The notes: a model not told the origin generated them from the sequence alone. Shown: positions 7,316 through 16,157, numbered from the stretch's first letter. The stretch is DNA of 64,000 nt from Lawsonibacter sp. (GCA_022791995.1 JAAWAD010000039.1:1-64000), one strand, 5' to 3'. Numbers and translations: made by a program.

Positions 7316-9427
7316 TCAGCCTCCAAATACATAGCGGTAGAAATCATTCTCCACGATCAGGTGGGTGCAGTCCAGCTTATAGCCCGCCAGCTTCTTCATG
7401 GCGGCTACATAGGTCTCCTGTTCGTCGGGGGACATGGACACGCCCTCTGCCGGGGTAAACGTCTGGGTAAAGCGGTTATAAAAGCCCTTGTCCGACATCC
7501 AGCACCGGGAGGTGAAAACCACCAGGCCCTCGCTGTCCGACAGGATGTCGCTCCCCGCCAGCATTCGGGAGTCGTACTCCAGCCCAAGCAGGTTGGACAG
7601 GGTGGGCAGAATGTCCACCTGACAGCACACCTTATCCACCTCCACCGGCTCCTCCATAGAGGCCGACCAGAGAATGAGGGAATTTTTGTACACGTTGAAG
7701 TCGATACTGCCCTCCTTCAGCCGCTCCAGGTCGTCGGAGCTGCCGAACGTCTTTCCGGCCAGCTCCTCCAGGGTATCCACGTTGAAGTAGGGGATGTGGT
7801 CTCCAGTGGCCACGATCAGGGTCTTGTCCAGCTTGCCCGCAGCCTCCAGCTTTTGGAGCAGTACCTCCAGGGCCTTGTCCACCTCCATGGCAGTGGCAAC
7901 ATAGTTCTGGGTGGTCTCACTGTAGGGCAGCGCCCGGACGGTCTCCCGGTAGGGGGCCACCACCCGGTTGTTGGAGTAGGGCATGTGGCCACTGATGGTC
8001 AGATAGTAGACATGGAAGGGCTTGTCGCTGTGGATATACTCGTCCACGCTGGCCTCGACCATATAGGAGTCTCGCTGGGGCCACAGCAGCTTGCCGCTGT
8101 CGTTCACCTCCAGATTATCGAAGCCATGCTCAAACTGCCGCCAATCGTATCCCAGATTGATATGGGAGGCCAGACGGCCGTACATATCACCGTTGGGGTG
8201 GAAGCCCATCACCTGATAGCCCGCCCGGCCCAGCTGCTGCGCCAGGGAGAAATAGGCATTGGTGCCCAGTTCTCCGGTACGGGTCATCGTGGCGGTGCCG
8301 CCGTTTCGGGGGTACAGGCCCAGGAGCGTCTGACACTCCCCATTGGAGGTGCTGGTGTAGTGCAGCGCGGTGTAATAGTTGTTGAAAATAAAGCCCTCGT
8401 GGGTTAGCTTGTACAGGGTGGGGGTCAGGTCCTTGTCAATGACGTAGCCTGAGAAGCCCTCCAGCACCAGCTGAATCACGTTGTACCCCTCAAACATGCC
8501 GGTATACTCGTTCTTTTTGGTGGGAGTCAGGCTGTTGAAGTAGTTGGCCAGCCATTTCAGGTCGTCATTCGGGGCCTCCTCCGCCAGCTTGGCAAGGTCC
8601 ACATCCATCACATTGGGAGAGGTGTCAATCACCGGCCCCTCCGGCTCCTGGGTACTGCTGGAGGCCCCGCTGGCATCCGCGCTGCCTGCCCCCAGGCTGC
8701 CCAGGGCGTCAAAGTCGTCCTCCAGGTTATGCTTCACAGGGAAGAGCATGTGCTTCATGTCCAGCCGGAGCATGGTCCACAGGCCCAGCTGCTCCACCTG
8801 GTCGTCCAGGTTGGTATCCATCTGGTACAGCTGCTTTGGCGTCAGGTCCCCCTTCCAGGGCAGCAGGCCGACCACCCCCAGCCCCAGCAGATGGAGCACC
8901 AGCGCCAGGGCCGCCACCAGGACGGCAAAGCGGGCGTCAAACCGCCAGAAGCCGACCATCTGCTCCCCCAGCACCAGAAGAAACAGGGCAGGGAGAAACA
9001 GCACCAGCAGAATGGGGATGCTGTGGAGCACGGTGGAGAAAATCACGTCGCTGTAGTCTGTTAGGCGGTTGCCCGCCGCCAGCTTCAACGCGCTGAAACC
9101 GTAGAAGGTCTGCAAAATCTTTTTGGCGATGAGCTCCACGGCGTACACCAGCGTCACCAGCACCGCCAGGACCTTGGATATCACAGCGTTTGCCTGCCGG
9201 TGAAAGGGGACAGTGACAGCAGACAGAAGCAGTCCTCCCGCCCCGCTGAACACCAGCCAGACAGGAAAATGAGCCAGCCCCATCCCCATGTAGATGTGGA
9301 GCACTAGCTCCAGGTAGAGAAGCAGTGCAGGAAACAGAAGCACCCGGACTGCTGTCTGCGTGGACCGCCCGGCCTCTGACGGCCGGCGTCCGCTGTAGGA
9401 GCGTCGGCTGCGCTTGGATAGTCTCAT
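7316..9427 (-). CDS. LTA synthase family membrane sulfatase-fold protein
   Basis: A 703-aa polytopic membrane enzyme of the lipoteichoic acid synthase / phosphoglycerol transferase family. About five membrane segments fill the first 190 residues, then a linker, then an extracellular alkaline-phosphatase-fold (sulfatase) domain from about 310. The nucleophile region reads TSTSNGECQTLLGLYPRNGG, and the metal-binding residues are in ATGDHIPY. Known members polymerise glycerol-phosphate on lipid anchors or modify surface glycans. It lies between hisH and hisA with gaps of 34 and 3 nt and has a GGAGG ribosome site, an odd position for an envelope enzyme. Confidence 0.9.
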   Translation of the reverse strand: MRLSKRSRRSYSGRRPSEAGRSTQTAVRVLLFPALLLYLELVLHIYMGMGLAHFPVWLVFSGAGGLLLSAVTVPFHRQANAVISKVLAVLVTLVYAVELIAKKILQTFYGFSALKLAAGNRLTDYSDVIFSTVLHSIPILLVLFLPALFLLVLGEQMVGFWRFDARFAVLVAALALVLHLLGLGVVGLLPWKGDLTPKQLYQMDTNLDDQVEQLGLWTMLRLDMKHMLFPVKHNLEDDFDALGSLGAGSADASGASSSTQEPEGPVIDTSPNVMDVDLAKLAEEAPNDDLKWLANYFNSLTPTKKNEYTGMFEGYNVIQLVLEGFSGYVIDKDLTPTLYKLTHEGFIFNNYYTALHYTSTSNGECQTLLGLYPRNGGTATMTRTGELGTNAYFSLAQQLGRAGYQVMGFHPNGDMYGRLASHINLGYDWRQFEHGFDNLEVNDSGKLLWPQRDSYMVEASVDEYIHSDKPFHVYYLTISGHMPYSNNRVVAPYRETVRALPYSETTQNYVATAMEVDKALEVLLQKLEAAGKLDKTLIVATGDHIPYFNVDTLEELAGKTFGSSDDLERLKEGSIDFNVYKNSLILWSASMEEPVEVDKVCCQVDILPTLSNLLGLEYDSRMLAGSDILSDSEGLVVFTSRCWMSDKGFYNRFTQTFTPAEGVSMSPDEQETYVAAMKKLAGYKLDCTHLIVENDFYRYVFGG

Positions 9428-9461
9428 TGGTGTACCTCCGAAATGGCGTGAATACAGGTTC

Positions 9462-10073
9462 TTACCGGCTCAGAGCGGCGAAATTACCCAGAATGGCCAG
9501 ACCGGTCTCTCCGCTCTTCTCCGGGTGGAACTGACAGCCGAAGAAATTGCCCCGCTCCACCGCCGCCACTACAGAACAGCCGTAATCGATGCAGGCAATG
9601 ATCTGCTCTGGCGGCGTGTCCTGGGCCGAAAAGGAGTGGACAAAGTAGACCCAGGCCCCCTCCGGGATGCCTCGAAACAGGGGGGAGGGACGGGGGAAGG
9701 TCAGGCTGTTCCAGCCGATCTGGGGCAGCTTTTCCGATGTGGGGATACGGGCCACTCTGCCCTGCACCGCTCCCAGCCCAGGGCAGGGGCGCAGCTCCTC
9801 CCCCCGCTCCAGCAGCAGCTGCATTCCCACACAGATGCCCAGAACAGGCTTTTTCTCCCCCTGCTCCAGCACTGCCCGGTCCAGACCGGAGGCAAACAGC
9901 TTGTCCGCCGCGTGGGGAAAGGCCCCCACCCCAGGCAGGATCACCGACCGGGCCCCCTCCAGCACCTGGGGGTCCCGGGTGATGCGGGCCTCCTCCCCCA
10001 GGTAGGTCAGGGCGTTGGACACGCTCTTCAGGTTGCCCACACCGTAATCCACAATGGCGATGTATCCCTTCAT
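9462..10073 (-). CDS. hisH: Imidazole glycerol phosphate synthase, glutaminase subunit
   Basis: Class I glutamine amidotransferase that feeds ammonia to HisF in histidine synthesis. The chosen start gives MKGYIAIVDYGVGNLKSV, the family N-terminus, with a GAGAGG site upstream; an in-frame ATG at 10094 would leave no ribosome site. The nucleophile is Cys81 in GICVGMQLL, and His/Glu of the triad are in QFHPEKSG. Length 203 aa is typical. It sits 62 bp after metH and 34 bp before the LtaS-like gene, separated from hisA by that gene. Confidence 0.95.
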   Translation of the reverse strand: MKGYIAIVDYGVGNLKSVSNALTYLGEEARITRDPQVLEGARSVILPGVGAFPHAADKLFASGLDRAVLEQGEKKPVLGICVGMQLLLERGEELRPCPGLGAVQGRVARIPTSEKLPQIGWNSLTFPRPSPLFRGIPEGAWVYFVHSFSAQDTPPEQIIACIDYGCSVVAAVERGNFFGCQFHPEKSGETGLAILGNFAALSR

Positions 10074-10135
10074 TTGTACCACTTCCCTCTCCATCCGTCA
10101 AGGCCGGGCGCCGGCCTTACCACATTAAGATTTCC

Positions 10136-12538
10136 TTAAGACACTGTGTCGGGGCTGGATTCCCCAATCACCTGCCGGGCCACATCCACCGTCTCCTTGG
10201 CATCCCGGGCATAGAAGTCCGCCCCGATGCTTCGGGCGTACTCCGCTGTAAGCACCGCGCCTCCCACCACCGTTTTGCAGGGCAGACCCTCCTGATGGAG
10301 CAGGGCAACCGTCTCCTCCATACTCTTCAGCGTCGTGGTCATCAGGGCGGACAAGCCCACCAGAGGGGCCCGGTGGGTTCGGACGGCCTGAGCCACGGCG
10401 GCGGGGTCCACATCCTTTCCCAGGTCGGCCACGGTGTAACCGTAGTTTTCCAGCAGAACCTTGACGATGTTTTTTCCGATGTCGTGGACATCCCCCTTCA
10501 CCGTGGCCAGCACCACGGTGCCCTTGGAGTCCGACTGGCCCGGCTGGCCGGACATGTGTTCCCGAATGACCTGGAAGGCGGCTTGCGCAGCTCCGGCGGC
10601 CTGGATCAACTGCGGGAGAAACACGCGGCCCTCCTCAAAGGCGGCCCCCACCCGGTCCAGAGCGGGGATCAGGACGCGGTCCACCACCTCCATAGGGGGG
10701 ACGGTCTCCAGCAGCCTTCGGGCGGCGGGCCCCGCCTCGCCCCGCAGGCCGGCTTCCACCAGCTGTCCCAGGTCCTGGACGGGCTGGGCTCCGGCGGGGA
10801 CCGCTACGGCAGGGGCCGGCGCATTTCCATAGGCGGCGATAAACTCCCGGGCGTCCTGGTCCACGTGCATCAAAAGGTGATAGCTGCGCACCGCGGCCAT
10901 CATAGGCTCGGCATTGGGGTTGAGGATGGGCAGATCCAGCCCCCGGGTCAGGGCCATGGTGAGGAAATTCTGATTCACCAGGGGCCGGGCAGGCAGGCCA
11001 AAGGAGATATTGGACACGCCCAGCACCGTCTTCAGCCCCAGCTCTGCCTTCACCTGGGCCATAGCCTCCAGGGTTTGAACCGCTCCCTCTGGCTCTGCCG
11101 ACACCGTGAGGGTGAGGCAGTCAATATACACGTCCTCCCGGCGGATGCCATAGGACAGGGCCCGCTCCAGAATCCGCCGGGCAATTTCCACCCGCTGCTC
11201 CGCCGACTGGGGGACTCCCCGCCGGTCCAGGGTCAGCCCCACCACAGCGGCTCCATACTTCTTCACCAGGGGGAGGATGGTCTCCAGGCTCTCCTCATCC
11301 CCGTTGACTGAGTTGACAATGGCCTTGCCGCAGTAGACCCGCAGGGCCCGGTCCAGCACCTCCGGCACGGTGGAGTCCAGCTGGAGGGGGGCATCGGTGA
11401 CGCCCTGGAGTGCCTTCACCACCCGGACCATCATGGCGGCCTCGTCAATTTCCGGCAGGCCAACATTCACATCCAGGATGTCCGCCCCCGCCTGGGTCTG
11501 GGCCAGAGCCTGTCCAAGCATGTAGTCCACATCCCCCCGGCGCAGAGCCTCCTTCATGGCCTTTTTTCCGGTGGGGTTGATCCGCTCCCCGATCATCCGC
11601 ACCCGATCAATGGGCACGGTGCAGGACCCGCTGCACACAGCGGCGGGGACGCGGCGGGGGATCTCTCGAATTGTGCGGGCAGACAGCGCTGCCTTCAGCT
11701 TGGCGATATACTCCGGCGTGGTGCCGCAGCAGCCGCCATAGAGCTTGACACCCAGCTCTGTCAAATCAGCCATGGCCTCGGCAAACTCATCCGCTGTAAT
11801 GTCGTAGCCCGCCCCGCCGGGATCGGGCAGGCCGGCATTTGGAATAATGGCAATCGGCAGGGTGGTCCAGTTTATCAGCTCCCGGACCAGAGGGGCCATC
11901 TCCCGCGGACCCAGAGAGCAGTTCACACCCACTGCATCCGCCCCCATACCCTCCAGGGTAAGAGCGGCGGAGGCGGGGTCACAGCCCAGGAAGGTCCTGC
12001 CTCGTTCCTCATAGGTCATGGTGACCATGACAGGGAGATCACAGGTCTCCTTCACCGCCAGCAGGGCGGCCCGACATTCCTGAAGGTCCGTCATGGTCTC
12101 CACCATCACCAGATCGGCCCCGGCCTGGACAGCCAGGGATACCTCCTCCTTGAAGATGTCCACCGCCGCCTCGAAATCCAGGGAACCGGTGGGCTCCAGC
12201 AGCTGGCCAACAGGGCCCAGGTCCAGCGCCACCAGAGCCCGCCCTGCCGCCGCCTGCTTCGCCAGCGCAATGGAAGGGCCAATGACCCCGGCTGGAGCCG
12301 TCTCCATACGGGCCAGCTTCTCCCGGTTGGCTCCGAAGGTGTTGGCGCACAGGATCTGGCTGCCCGCCTCCACATAGGCACGATGGATATCCAGCAGCCA
12401 GTCCGGGTGCTCCAAAGCGGCAAGCTCGGGGTGCTCTCCCATGGTCAGTCCCCTGGCCTGGAGCATGGTGCCCAGACCTCCATCCAGCAGAATGGGGCCG
12501 GGGCGGCCCAGCAGTTCACGAAATTCCACAATGTCCAC
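10136..12538 (-). CDS. metH: Cobalamin-dependent methionine synthase (without activation domain)
   Basis: Transfers the methyl group of methyl-tetrahydrofolate to homocysteine through cobalamin. The 800-aa protein has, in order, the homocysteine domain (1-285; zinc ligands Cys207, Cys270, Cys271), the pterin-binding domain (about 315-570, RINPTGKK motif), the cap domain, and the B12-binding domain with DVHDIG at 683-688 (His685 ligates cobalt). The S-adenosylmethionine-binding reactivation domain of E. coli MetH is absent; the gene just upstream supplies it. The start overlaps that gene by 23 nt. Confidence 0.95.
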   Translation of the reverse strand: MDIVEFRELLGRPGPILLDGGLGTMLQARGLTMGEHPELAALEHPDWLLDIHRAYVEAGSQILCANTFGANREKLARMETAPAGVIGPSIALAKQAAAGRALVALDLGPVGQLLEPTGSLDFEAAVDIFKEEVSLAVQAGADLVMVETMTDLQECRAALLAVKETCDLPVMVTMTYEERGRTFLGCDPASAALTLEGMGADAVGVNCSLGPREMAPLVRELINWTTLPIAIIPNAGLPDPGGAGYDITADEFAEAMADLTELGVKLYGGCCGTTPEYIAKLKAALSARTIREIPRRVPAAVCSGSCTVPIDRVRMIGERINPTGKKAMKEALRRGDVDYMLGQALAQTQAGADILDVNVGLPEIDEAAMMVRVVKALQGVTDAPLQLDSTVPEVLDRALRVYCGKAIVNSVNGDEESLETILPLVKKYGAAVVGLTLDRRGVPQSAEQRVEIARRILERALSYGIRREDVYIDCLTLTVSAEPEGAVQTLEAMAQVKAELGLKTVLGVSNISFGLPARPLVNQNFLTMALTRGLDLPILNPNAEPMMAAVRSYHLLMHVDQDAREFIAAYGNAPAPAVAVPAGAQPVQDLGQLVEAGLRGEAGPAARRLLETVPPMEVVDRVLIPALDRVGAAFEEGRVFLPQLIQAAGAAQAAFQVIREHMSGQPGQSDSKGTVVLATVKGDVHDIGKNIVKVLLENYGYTVADLGKDVDPAAVAQAVRTHRAPLVGLSALMTTTLKSMEETVALLHQEGLPCKTVVGGAVLTAEYARSIGADFYARDAKETVDVARQVIGESSPDTVS

Positions 12539-13193
12539 CTGACTTTCGATATTGACAGTTCTCCCGGGCCGGACAGCTGAGGCAGCTGCGCACCCTGGAG
12601 GGCAGTTCTCTCCGGGAAACCCCCAGAACAGCGGTCACCGACTTCCGGGGGAGCAGGATGTGGCTGGAGCTGGCCGTCAGCCCCACCCGCCGGGGGGCGT
12701 CCAACAGATCCAGCAGCTGATTTTGCAGGGAAACCGGCAGATCCCCATAGCCTGGACTGTACCGGAAGGGGAAGAAGCAGCCGGGAAATTTCCCCGACAG
12801 CTCCCCCTCGATCTGGTCGCAGACCCCCTCCACCGCAGCGGAGGCACAGCAATCCAGCGCCAGGGCCCGGGACATATCCAGGCACTCCGTCCGGCGGATG
12901 AGAGCGTCCGTCCCTGCGCCCAGGGTGGCGCAGAAGAGGACCGCCTGGGTACAGCCCTCCAGATGGGCCTTGAGATCGTCCCCTGGGAGGAGCAGGCCGC
13001 AGTCCAACCGGACCCCCGCCCTCTCCTGGGAAATCTGGAAGACCCGGTAGGCCCACCGGGGCCGGAGCACGGGCAGCAGCTCCGCGGCGCAGTGCTCCGC
13101 CAGCTCCCGGGTGGCCGGGTCCGCCTTCTCTGGCGGACAGCCCATATACCGCAGCGCCTCGTCTATGTTCAGTTGGGTGACAGAAATGGGCAT
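12516..13193 (-). CDS. Methionine synthase activation domain protein, separate polypeptide
   Basis: A 225-aa protein matching the reactivation domain of MetH, which binds S-adenosylmethionine and re-methylates inactive cob(II)alamin. The diagnostic motif RYSPGYGD is at 144-151. The C-terminus has a Cys-rich tail (Cys204, 207, 213, 222) that resembles a metal-binding site and is common in the stand-alone clostridial form. It overlaps metH by 23 nt, so both parts are made together. asnA lies 49 bp upstream on the same strand. Confidence 0.92.
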   Translation of the reverse strand: MPISVTQLNIDEALRYMGCPPEKADPATRELAEHCAAELLPVLRPRWAYRVFQISQERAGVRLDCGLLLPGDDLKAHLEGCTQAVLFCATLGAGTDALIRRTECLDMSRALALDCCASAAVEGVCDQIEGELSGKFPGCFFPFRYSPGYGDLPVSLQNQLLDLLDAPRRVGLTASSSHILLPRKSVTAVLGVSRRELPSRVRSCLSCPARENCQYRKSGGHCGIS

Positions 13194-13242
13194 GACAGGA
13201 TACCCCCATACAGGCAGCGGTACACAGACCGGAGATTTGTGG

Positions 13243-14256
13243 TTACAGCAGTGTGATTCCTGCGGCCTCAGCGGCCTTGCAGTTTGCCTCGTCCCACAGG
13301 GAGGACTGGACCTCGCCGATATGGGCTTTGCCCAGCAGAAGCATGGACACCCGGGACTGGCCGATCCCGCCCCCCATGGTAAGGGGAAGCTCCCCGTTCA
13401 GCAGCATTCTGTGGAAGGGAAGGGACCGGCGGCTGTCACAGCCGGCCAGGGTAAGCTGGCGGTCCAGGCTCTCCGGGTCCACCCGGATCCCCATAGAGGA
13501 CAGCTCCATGGCCCGCTGGCTCACGCCGTCCCACACCAGCAGATCTCCGTTCAGCGCCCAATCGTCATAGTCGGGGGCCCGGCCATCGTGGGGCTGGCCG
13601 GAACGCAGCCTGCCGCCAATGCCCATCAGAAAGGTGGTGGGGTGCTCCCGGACAAAGGCGTTCTCCCGCTCCTTGGGGGACAGGCCGGGGAACTGGTCCT
13701 CCAGCTCCTGGGCGGTCAGGAATGTAACCTGGCTGCAGAGCTCTGGCAGAACGGCCAGCTTGGGAAAGGCCGCACGGAGGAACCGCTGGGTATCGGTCAG
13801 AGCGCCTACAATGCCCTGAACGGTGTGCTTCAGCGTGTCCAGGTTCCGCTCCTCTCGGGTGATGACCTTCTCCCAATCCCACTGGTCCACATAGGCAGAG
13901 TGGAGGCTGTCCAGTTCCTCATCCCGGCGGATGGCGTTCATGTCGGTGTACAGGCCCTCCCCCGGCTGGAACTGGTACCGCTTCAAGGCCATACGCTTCC
14001 ACTTTGCCAGGGAATGGACCACCTGGGCGGTATCCGCCACCCCGCTTATCTCAAACGATACAGGGCGCTCCACCCCGTTCAGATCGTCGTTCAGCCCGGA
14101 GCTGGCCGCTACAAACAGCGGGGCGCTCACCCGGCGCAGACACAGAGCGCCGGACAGGGCGTCCTCAAACATTCGCTTCAGCAGGCCGATGGCCTTCTGG
14201 GTCTCGTAAACAGTCAGCAAAGACACATATCCCTGGGGAAAAGCCGCATTGTGCAT
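13243..14256 (-). CDS. asnA: Aspartate--ammonia ligase (asparagine synthetase A)
   Basis: Makes asparagine from aspartate, ammonia and ATP; fold related to class II tRNA synthetases. The 337-aa protein begins with the family region YETQKAIGLLKRMFEDAL and includes APLFVAASSGLNDDLNGVERPVSF and the GGGIGQSRVSMLLLGKAHIGEVQ end. A clear promoter (14326-14354) lies upstream, with a short untranslated leader containing one small hairpin and a GTGAGGAG site. It is the first gene of a tight leftward run through metH and hisH to hisA. Confidence 0.95.
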   Translation of the reverse strand: MHNAAFPQGYVSLLTVYETQKAIGLLKRMFEDALSGALCLRRVSAPLFVAASSGLNDDLNGVERPVSFEISGVADTAQVVHSLAKWKRMALKRYQFQPGEGLYTDMNAIRRDEELDSLHSAYVDQWDWEKVITREERNLDTLKHTVQGIVGALTDTQRFLRAAFPKLAVLPELCSQVTFLTAQELEDQFPGLSPKERENAFVREHPTTFLMGIGGRLRSGQPHDGRAPDYDDWALNGDLLVWDGVSQRAMELSSMGIRVDPESLDRQLTLAGCDSRRSLPFHRMLLNGELPLTMGGGIGQSRVSMLLLGKAHIGEVQSSLWDEANCKAAEAAGITLL

Positions 14257-14325
14257 AGAAAAAACTCCTCACTTTCCAATTCGCCGCAAGCACGGCGAAC
14301 GTCAAACCAAACTTGTACCAGGAGC

Positions 14326-14354
14326 ATTATACTCGCCTTTTTCCAATTTTTCAA
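14326..14354 (-). promoter_or_regulatory. Promoter of asnA operon
   Basis: On the minus strand TTGAAA (14354-14349), 17-bp spacer, TATAAT (14331-14326). The transcript leader is about 65 nt and holds a hairpin TTCGCCG...CGGCGAA; it is too short for a T-box. Confidence 0.8.
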
Positions 14355-14423
14355 GGGGAAGCATACAATACAGCAAGACAGCAATCCCCTCATATGCGCC
14401 TGTGTTTTCTCCGAAAAAATGAA

Positions 14424-14452
14424 TTGACATACCCCTCAGACCGTGCTATGAT
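14424..14452 (+). promoter_or_regulatory. Promoter of the leader peptide and DAHP synthase gene
   Basis: TTGACA at 14424-14429, 17-bp spacer, TATGAT at 14447-14452. Transcription would start about 14459 and run through the leader peptide and attenuator before the gene at 14720. Confidence 0.82.
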
Positions 14453-14486
14453 AAAGTAGAATTTTGGAGCATAAGGAGTACCATCC

Positions 14487-14606
14487 ATGCAGAACCTGTT
14501 TGCAGCTTGCTTTTTCAGCCTGTTTTACTTTTACTTTACCGGTCGTTTCGCCCGAGGAGTAAAAGTGCTTTTTGCTGCAAAGAATGGTGCAACAGCCCCT
14601 GCATAG
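14487..14606 (+). CDS. Phe/Tyr-rich leader peptide (39 aa) of DAHP synthase attenuator
   Basis: A short frame with a good AAGGAG ribosome site 8 nt upstream of the ATG. It encodes 8 Phe and 2 Tyr in 39 residues, with the dense run FFSLFYFYF at positions 9-17. Such control-codon runs are the signature of amino acid attenuation leaders (compare pheL). The codons lie in the left arm of RNA stems: 14499-14506 pairs with 14574-14581, and 14527-14535 with 14558-14566. A perfect terminator follows at 14628. Ribosome stalling on Phe (or Tyr) codons would let transcription reach the DAHP synthase gene. Confidence 0.8.
   Translation: MQNLFAACFFSLFYFYFTGRFARGVKVLFAAKNGATAPA
14499..14581 (+). promoter_or_regulatory. 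Leader RNA stem region (1:2-type pairing)
   Basis: Nested complementary segments: TTTGCAGC (14499-14506) with GCTGCAAA (14574-14581), and ACTTTTACT (14527-14535) with AGTAAAAGT (14558-14566). The left arms include the Phe/Tyr codons. TTTACCG (14535-14541) could alternatively pair, with one G-U, to the left arm of the terminator (14633-14639), a candidate antiterminator. Confidence 0.6.
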
Positions 14607-14627
14607 GACCCAAAGGGAGCATGTCAG

Positions 14628-14664
14628 GCCTGCGGTGAAAAACACTTCACCGCAGGCTTTTTTT
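14628..14664 (+). terminator. Attenuator terminator before DAHP synthase
   Basis: Perfect 12-bp stem GCCTGCGGTGAA (14628-14639) with TTCACCGCAGGC (14646-14657), 6-nt loop, then seven T. It lies after the leader peptide stop and 56 nt before the aroF start, so it ends transcription early unless antitermination occurs. Confidence 0.9.
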
Positions 14665-14719
14665 GCAGCCTGTTGGGGAAAGATACCCTGGAGCAGCCAC
14701 AGAAAGGACGGAAACAGCC

Positions 14720-15736
14720 ATGATTATCATTGTCAAACCGGAAGCCAAGGAGGAGCGCGTTCAGGATCTGATCCACTGGATCGAGTCCCAGGATCTGCGC
14801 ACCCACATCTCCACTGGAGAGTACACCACCATCATCGGGGTCATCGGCGACACCACCAAGCTGGATGACGAGCTGATCTGCGGTCTGGACATCGTCAAGG
14901 GGGTCAAGCGGGTATCCGAGCCCTACAAGAGCGCCAACCGGAAGTTCCACCCCCTGGACTCGGTGATTGAGGTAGGAGCGCAAAAGCAGAAGGTGGGCCA
15001 CGGGAGCTTTGCGCTGATCGCCGGCCCCTGCTCGGTGGAGAGTGAGGCGCAGATCATCTCCATCGCCAAAAGCGTCAAGGCCGCCGGAGCCACCATGCTC
15101 CGGGGTGGAGCCTTCAAGCCGCGCACCTCTCCTTACGACTTCCAGGGCCTGAAGGCTGACGGCATTGAGCTGCTGCTGGAGGCCAAACGGGAAACTGGAC
15201 TGCCCATTGTCACCGAGATCATGAACGCCAACCACCTGCCCCTCTTTGAGGAGGTGGATGTGATTCAGGTGGGCGCCCGGAATATGCAGAATTTTGAGCT
15301 ACTCAAGGAACTGGGGCGGATTCAGAAGCCAATTTTAATCAAACGGGGACTGGCCAACACCCTGAAGGAGCTGCTGATGAGTGCCGAGTATATCATGGCC
15401 GGAGGCAACGAAAACATCATTCTGTGCGAGCGGGGGGTCCGCACCTTCGAGACCGCCACCCGGAACACCCTGGACCTGTCCGCCGTCCCTGTTCTCCACG
15501 AGCTTACCCACCTGCCGGTGATTGTGGATCCCAGCCACGCCACCGGCGTGGCCCGGTATGTGAAGCCTATGGCTATGGCCGCCGCCGCCTGCGGGGCCGA
15601 CGGCCTGATTATCGAGGTCCACAACGACCCGCCCCGGGCTCTCTGCGACGGAGCCCAGTCCCTCCGCCCGGAGGAGTTTGAACAGGTGGCAAGGGCGGTG
15701 GAGACCGTCCGCAGCGCGGTATGCCAGCTGAGCTGA
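14720..15736 (+). CDS. aroF: 3-deoxy-7-phosphoheptulonate (DAHP) synthase
   Basis: First enzyme of the shikimate pathway: condenses PEP and erythrose-4-phosphate. The 338-aa protein has an N-terminal ferredoxin-like regulatory domain (1-75) and a type I-beta catalytic barrel with LIAGPCSVES at 99-108, GGAFKPRTSPY, and DPSHATG near the C-terminus. The regulatory domain suggests feedback inhibition by Tyr/Phe in addition to the attenuator upstream. The ATG at 14720 has an AAAGGA site; in-frame upstream sequence to 14663 runs back into the terminator. The rest of the pathway is at 25.8-32.2 kb. Confidence 0.95.
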   Translation: MIIIVKPEAKEERVQDLIHWIESQDLRTHISTGEYTTIIGVIGDTTKLDDELICGLDIVKGVKRVSEPYKSANRKFHPLDSVIEVGAQKQKVGHGSFALIAGPCSVESEAQIISIAKSVKAAGATMLRGGAFKPRTSPYDFQGLKADGIELLLEAKRETGLPIVTEIMNANHLPLFEEVDVIQVGARNMQNFELLKELGRIQKPILIKRGLANTLKELLMSAEYIMAGGNENIILCERGVRTFETATRNTLDLSAVPVLHELTHLPVIVDPSHATGVARYVKPMAMAAAACGADGLIIEVHNDPPRALCDGAQSLRPEEFEQVARAVETVRSAVCQLS

Positions 15737-15878
15737 GACGCCGCATGTGCGCCTTTGTGTGAAACGCCCTCTCATACGCTCTCTTCCTGGAGACGGACGC
15801 ACAAAAACGGAGCCTTGTATAAAACATCTTTTTCCGGGTATCCTAACCGTCGGAGCTCAATCCGAGGAGGTATCTGAC

Positions 15879-16091
15879 ATGGTTATGGATAAAATCGCCC
15901 TGACCCTGCTGATTATCGGCGGCCTGAACTGGGGCAGCGTAGGTCTGTTCCAATTTGATTTGGTTGCCTTTGCCTGCGGCGGCTCCGCCAGTATGATCAG
16001 CCGTGTGATCTACACACTGGTGGGCCTGTCCGCGGTGTGGTGCATTTCTCTGCTGTTCCGGGACCGGGACCCAGTGGAAGAGCGGGGCTGA
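15879..16091 (+). CDS. DUF378 family small membrane protein
   Basis: A 70-aa protein with two membrane segments (about 5-25 and 40-60). The opening IALTLLIIGGLNWGSVGLFQFDLVA is the hallmark of DUF378, found across Firmicutes with unknown function. A strong GAGGAGG ribosome site sets the ATG at 15879. A weak promoter-like pair (TTGTAT ... TATCCT, 18-bp spacer) lies near 15815-15844. It is monocistronic, ending at a terminator. Confidence 0.88.
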   Translation: MVMDKIALTLLIIGGLNWGSVGLFQFDLVAFACGGSASMISRVIYTLVGLSAVWCISLLFRDRDPVEERG

Positions 16092-16120
16092 TGGGCGTAT
16101 TGCAGTTTCCTGCATGAAAA

Positions 16121-16157
16121 TACGGCCAGCTCGAAATGGAGCTGGCCGTACTTTTTT
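16121..16157. terminator. Bidirectional terminator
   Basis: Perfect 12-bp stem TACGGCCAGCTC / GAGCTGGCCGTA (16121-16132, 16139-16150) with a long T-rich tail to the right, between DUF378 and the convergent ygiQ gene. Confidence 0.88.

Noticed and set aside
14257..14430. Possible T-box riboswitch in front of asnA
   Set aside because: The leader after the promoter is only about 65 nt with one small hairpin and has no T-box sequence or terminator.
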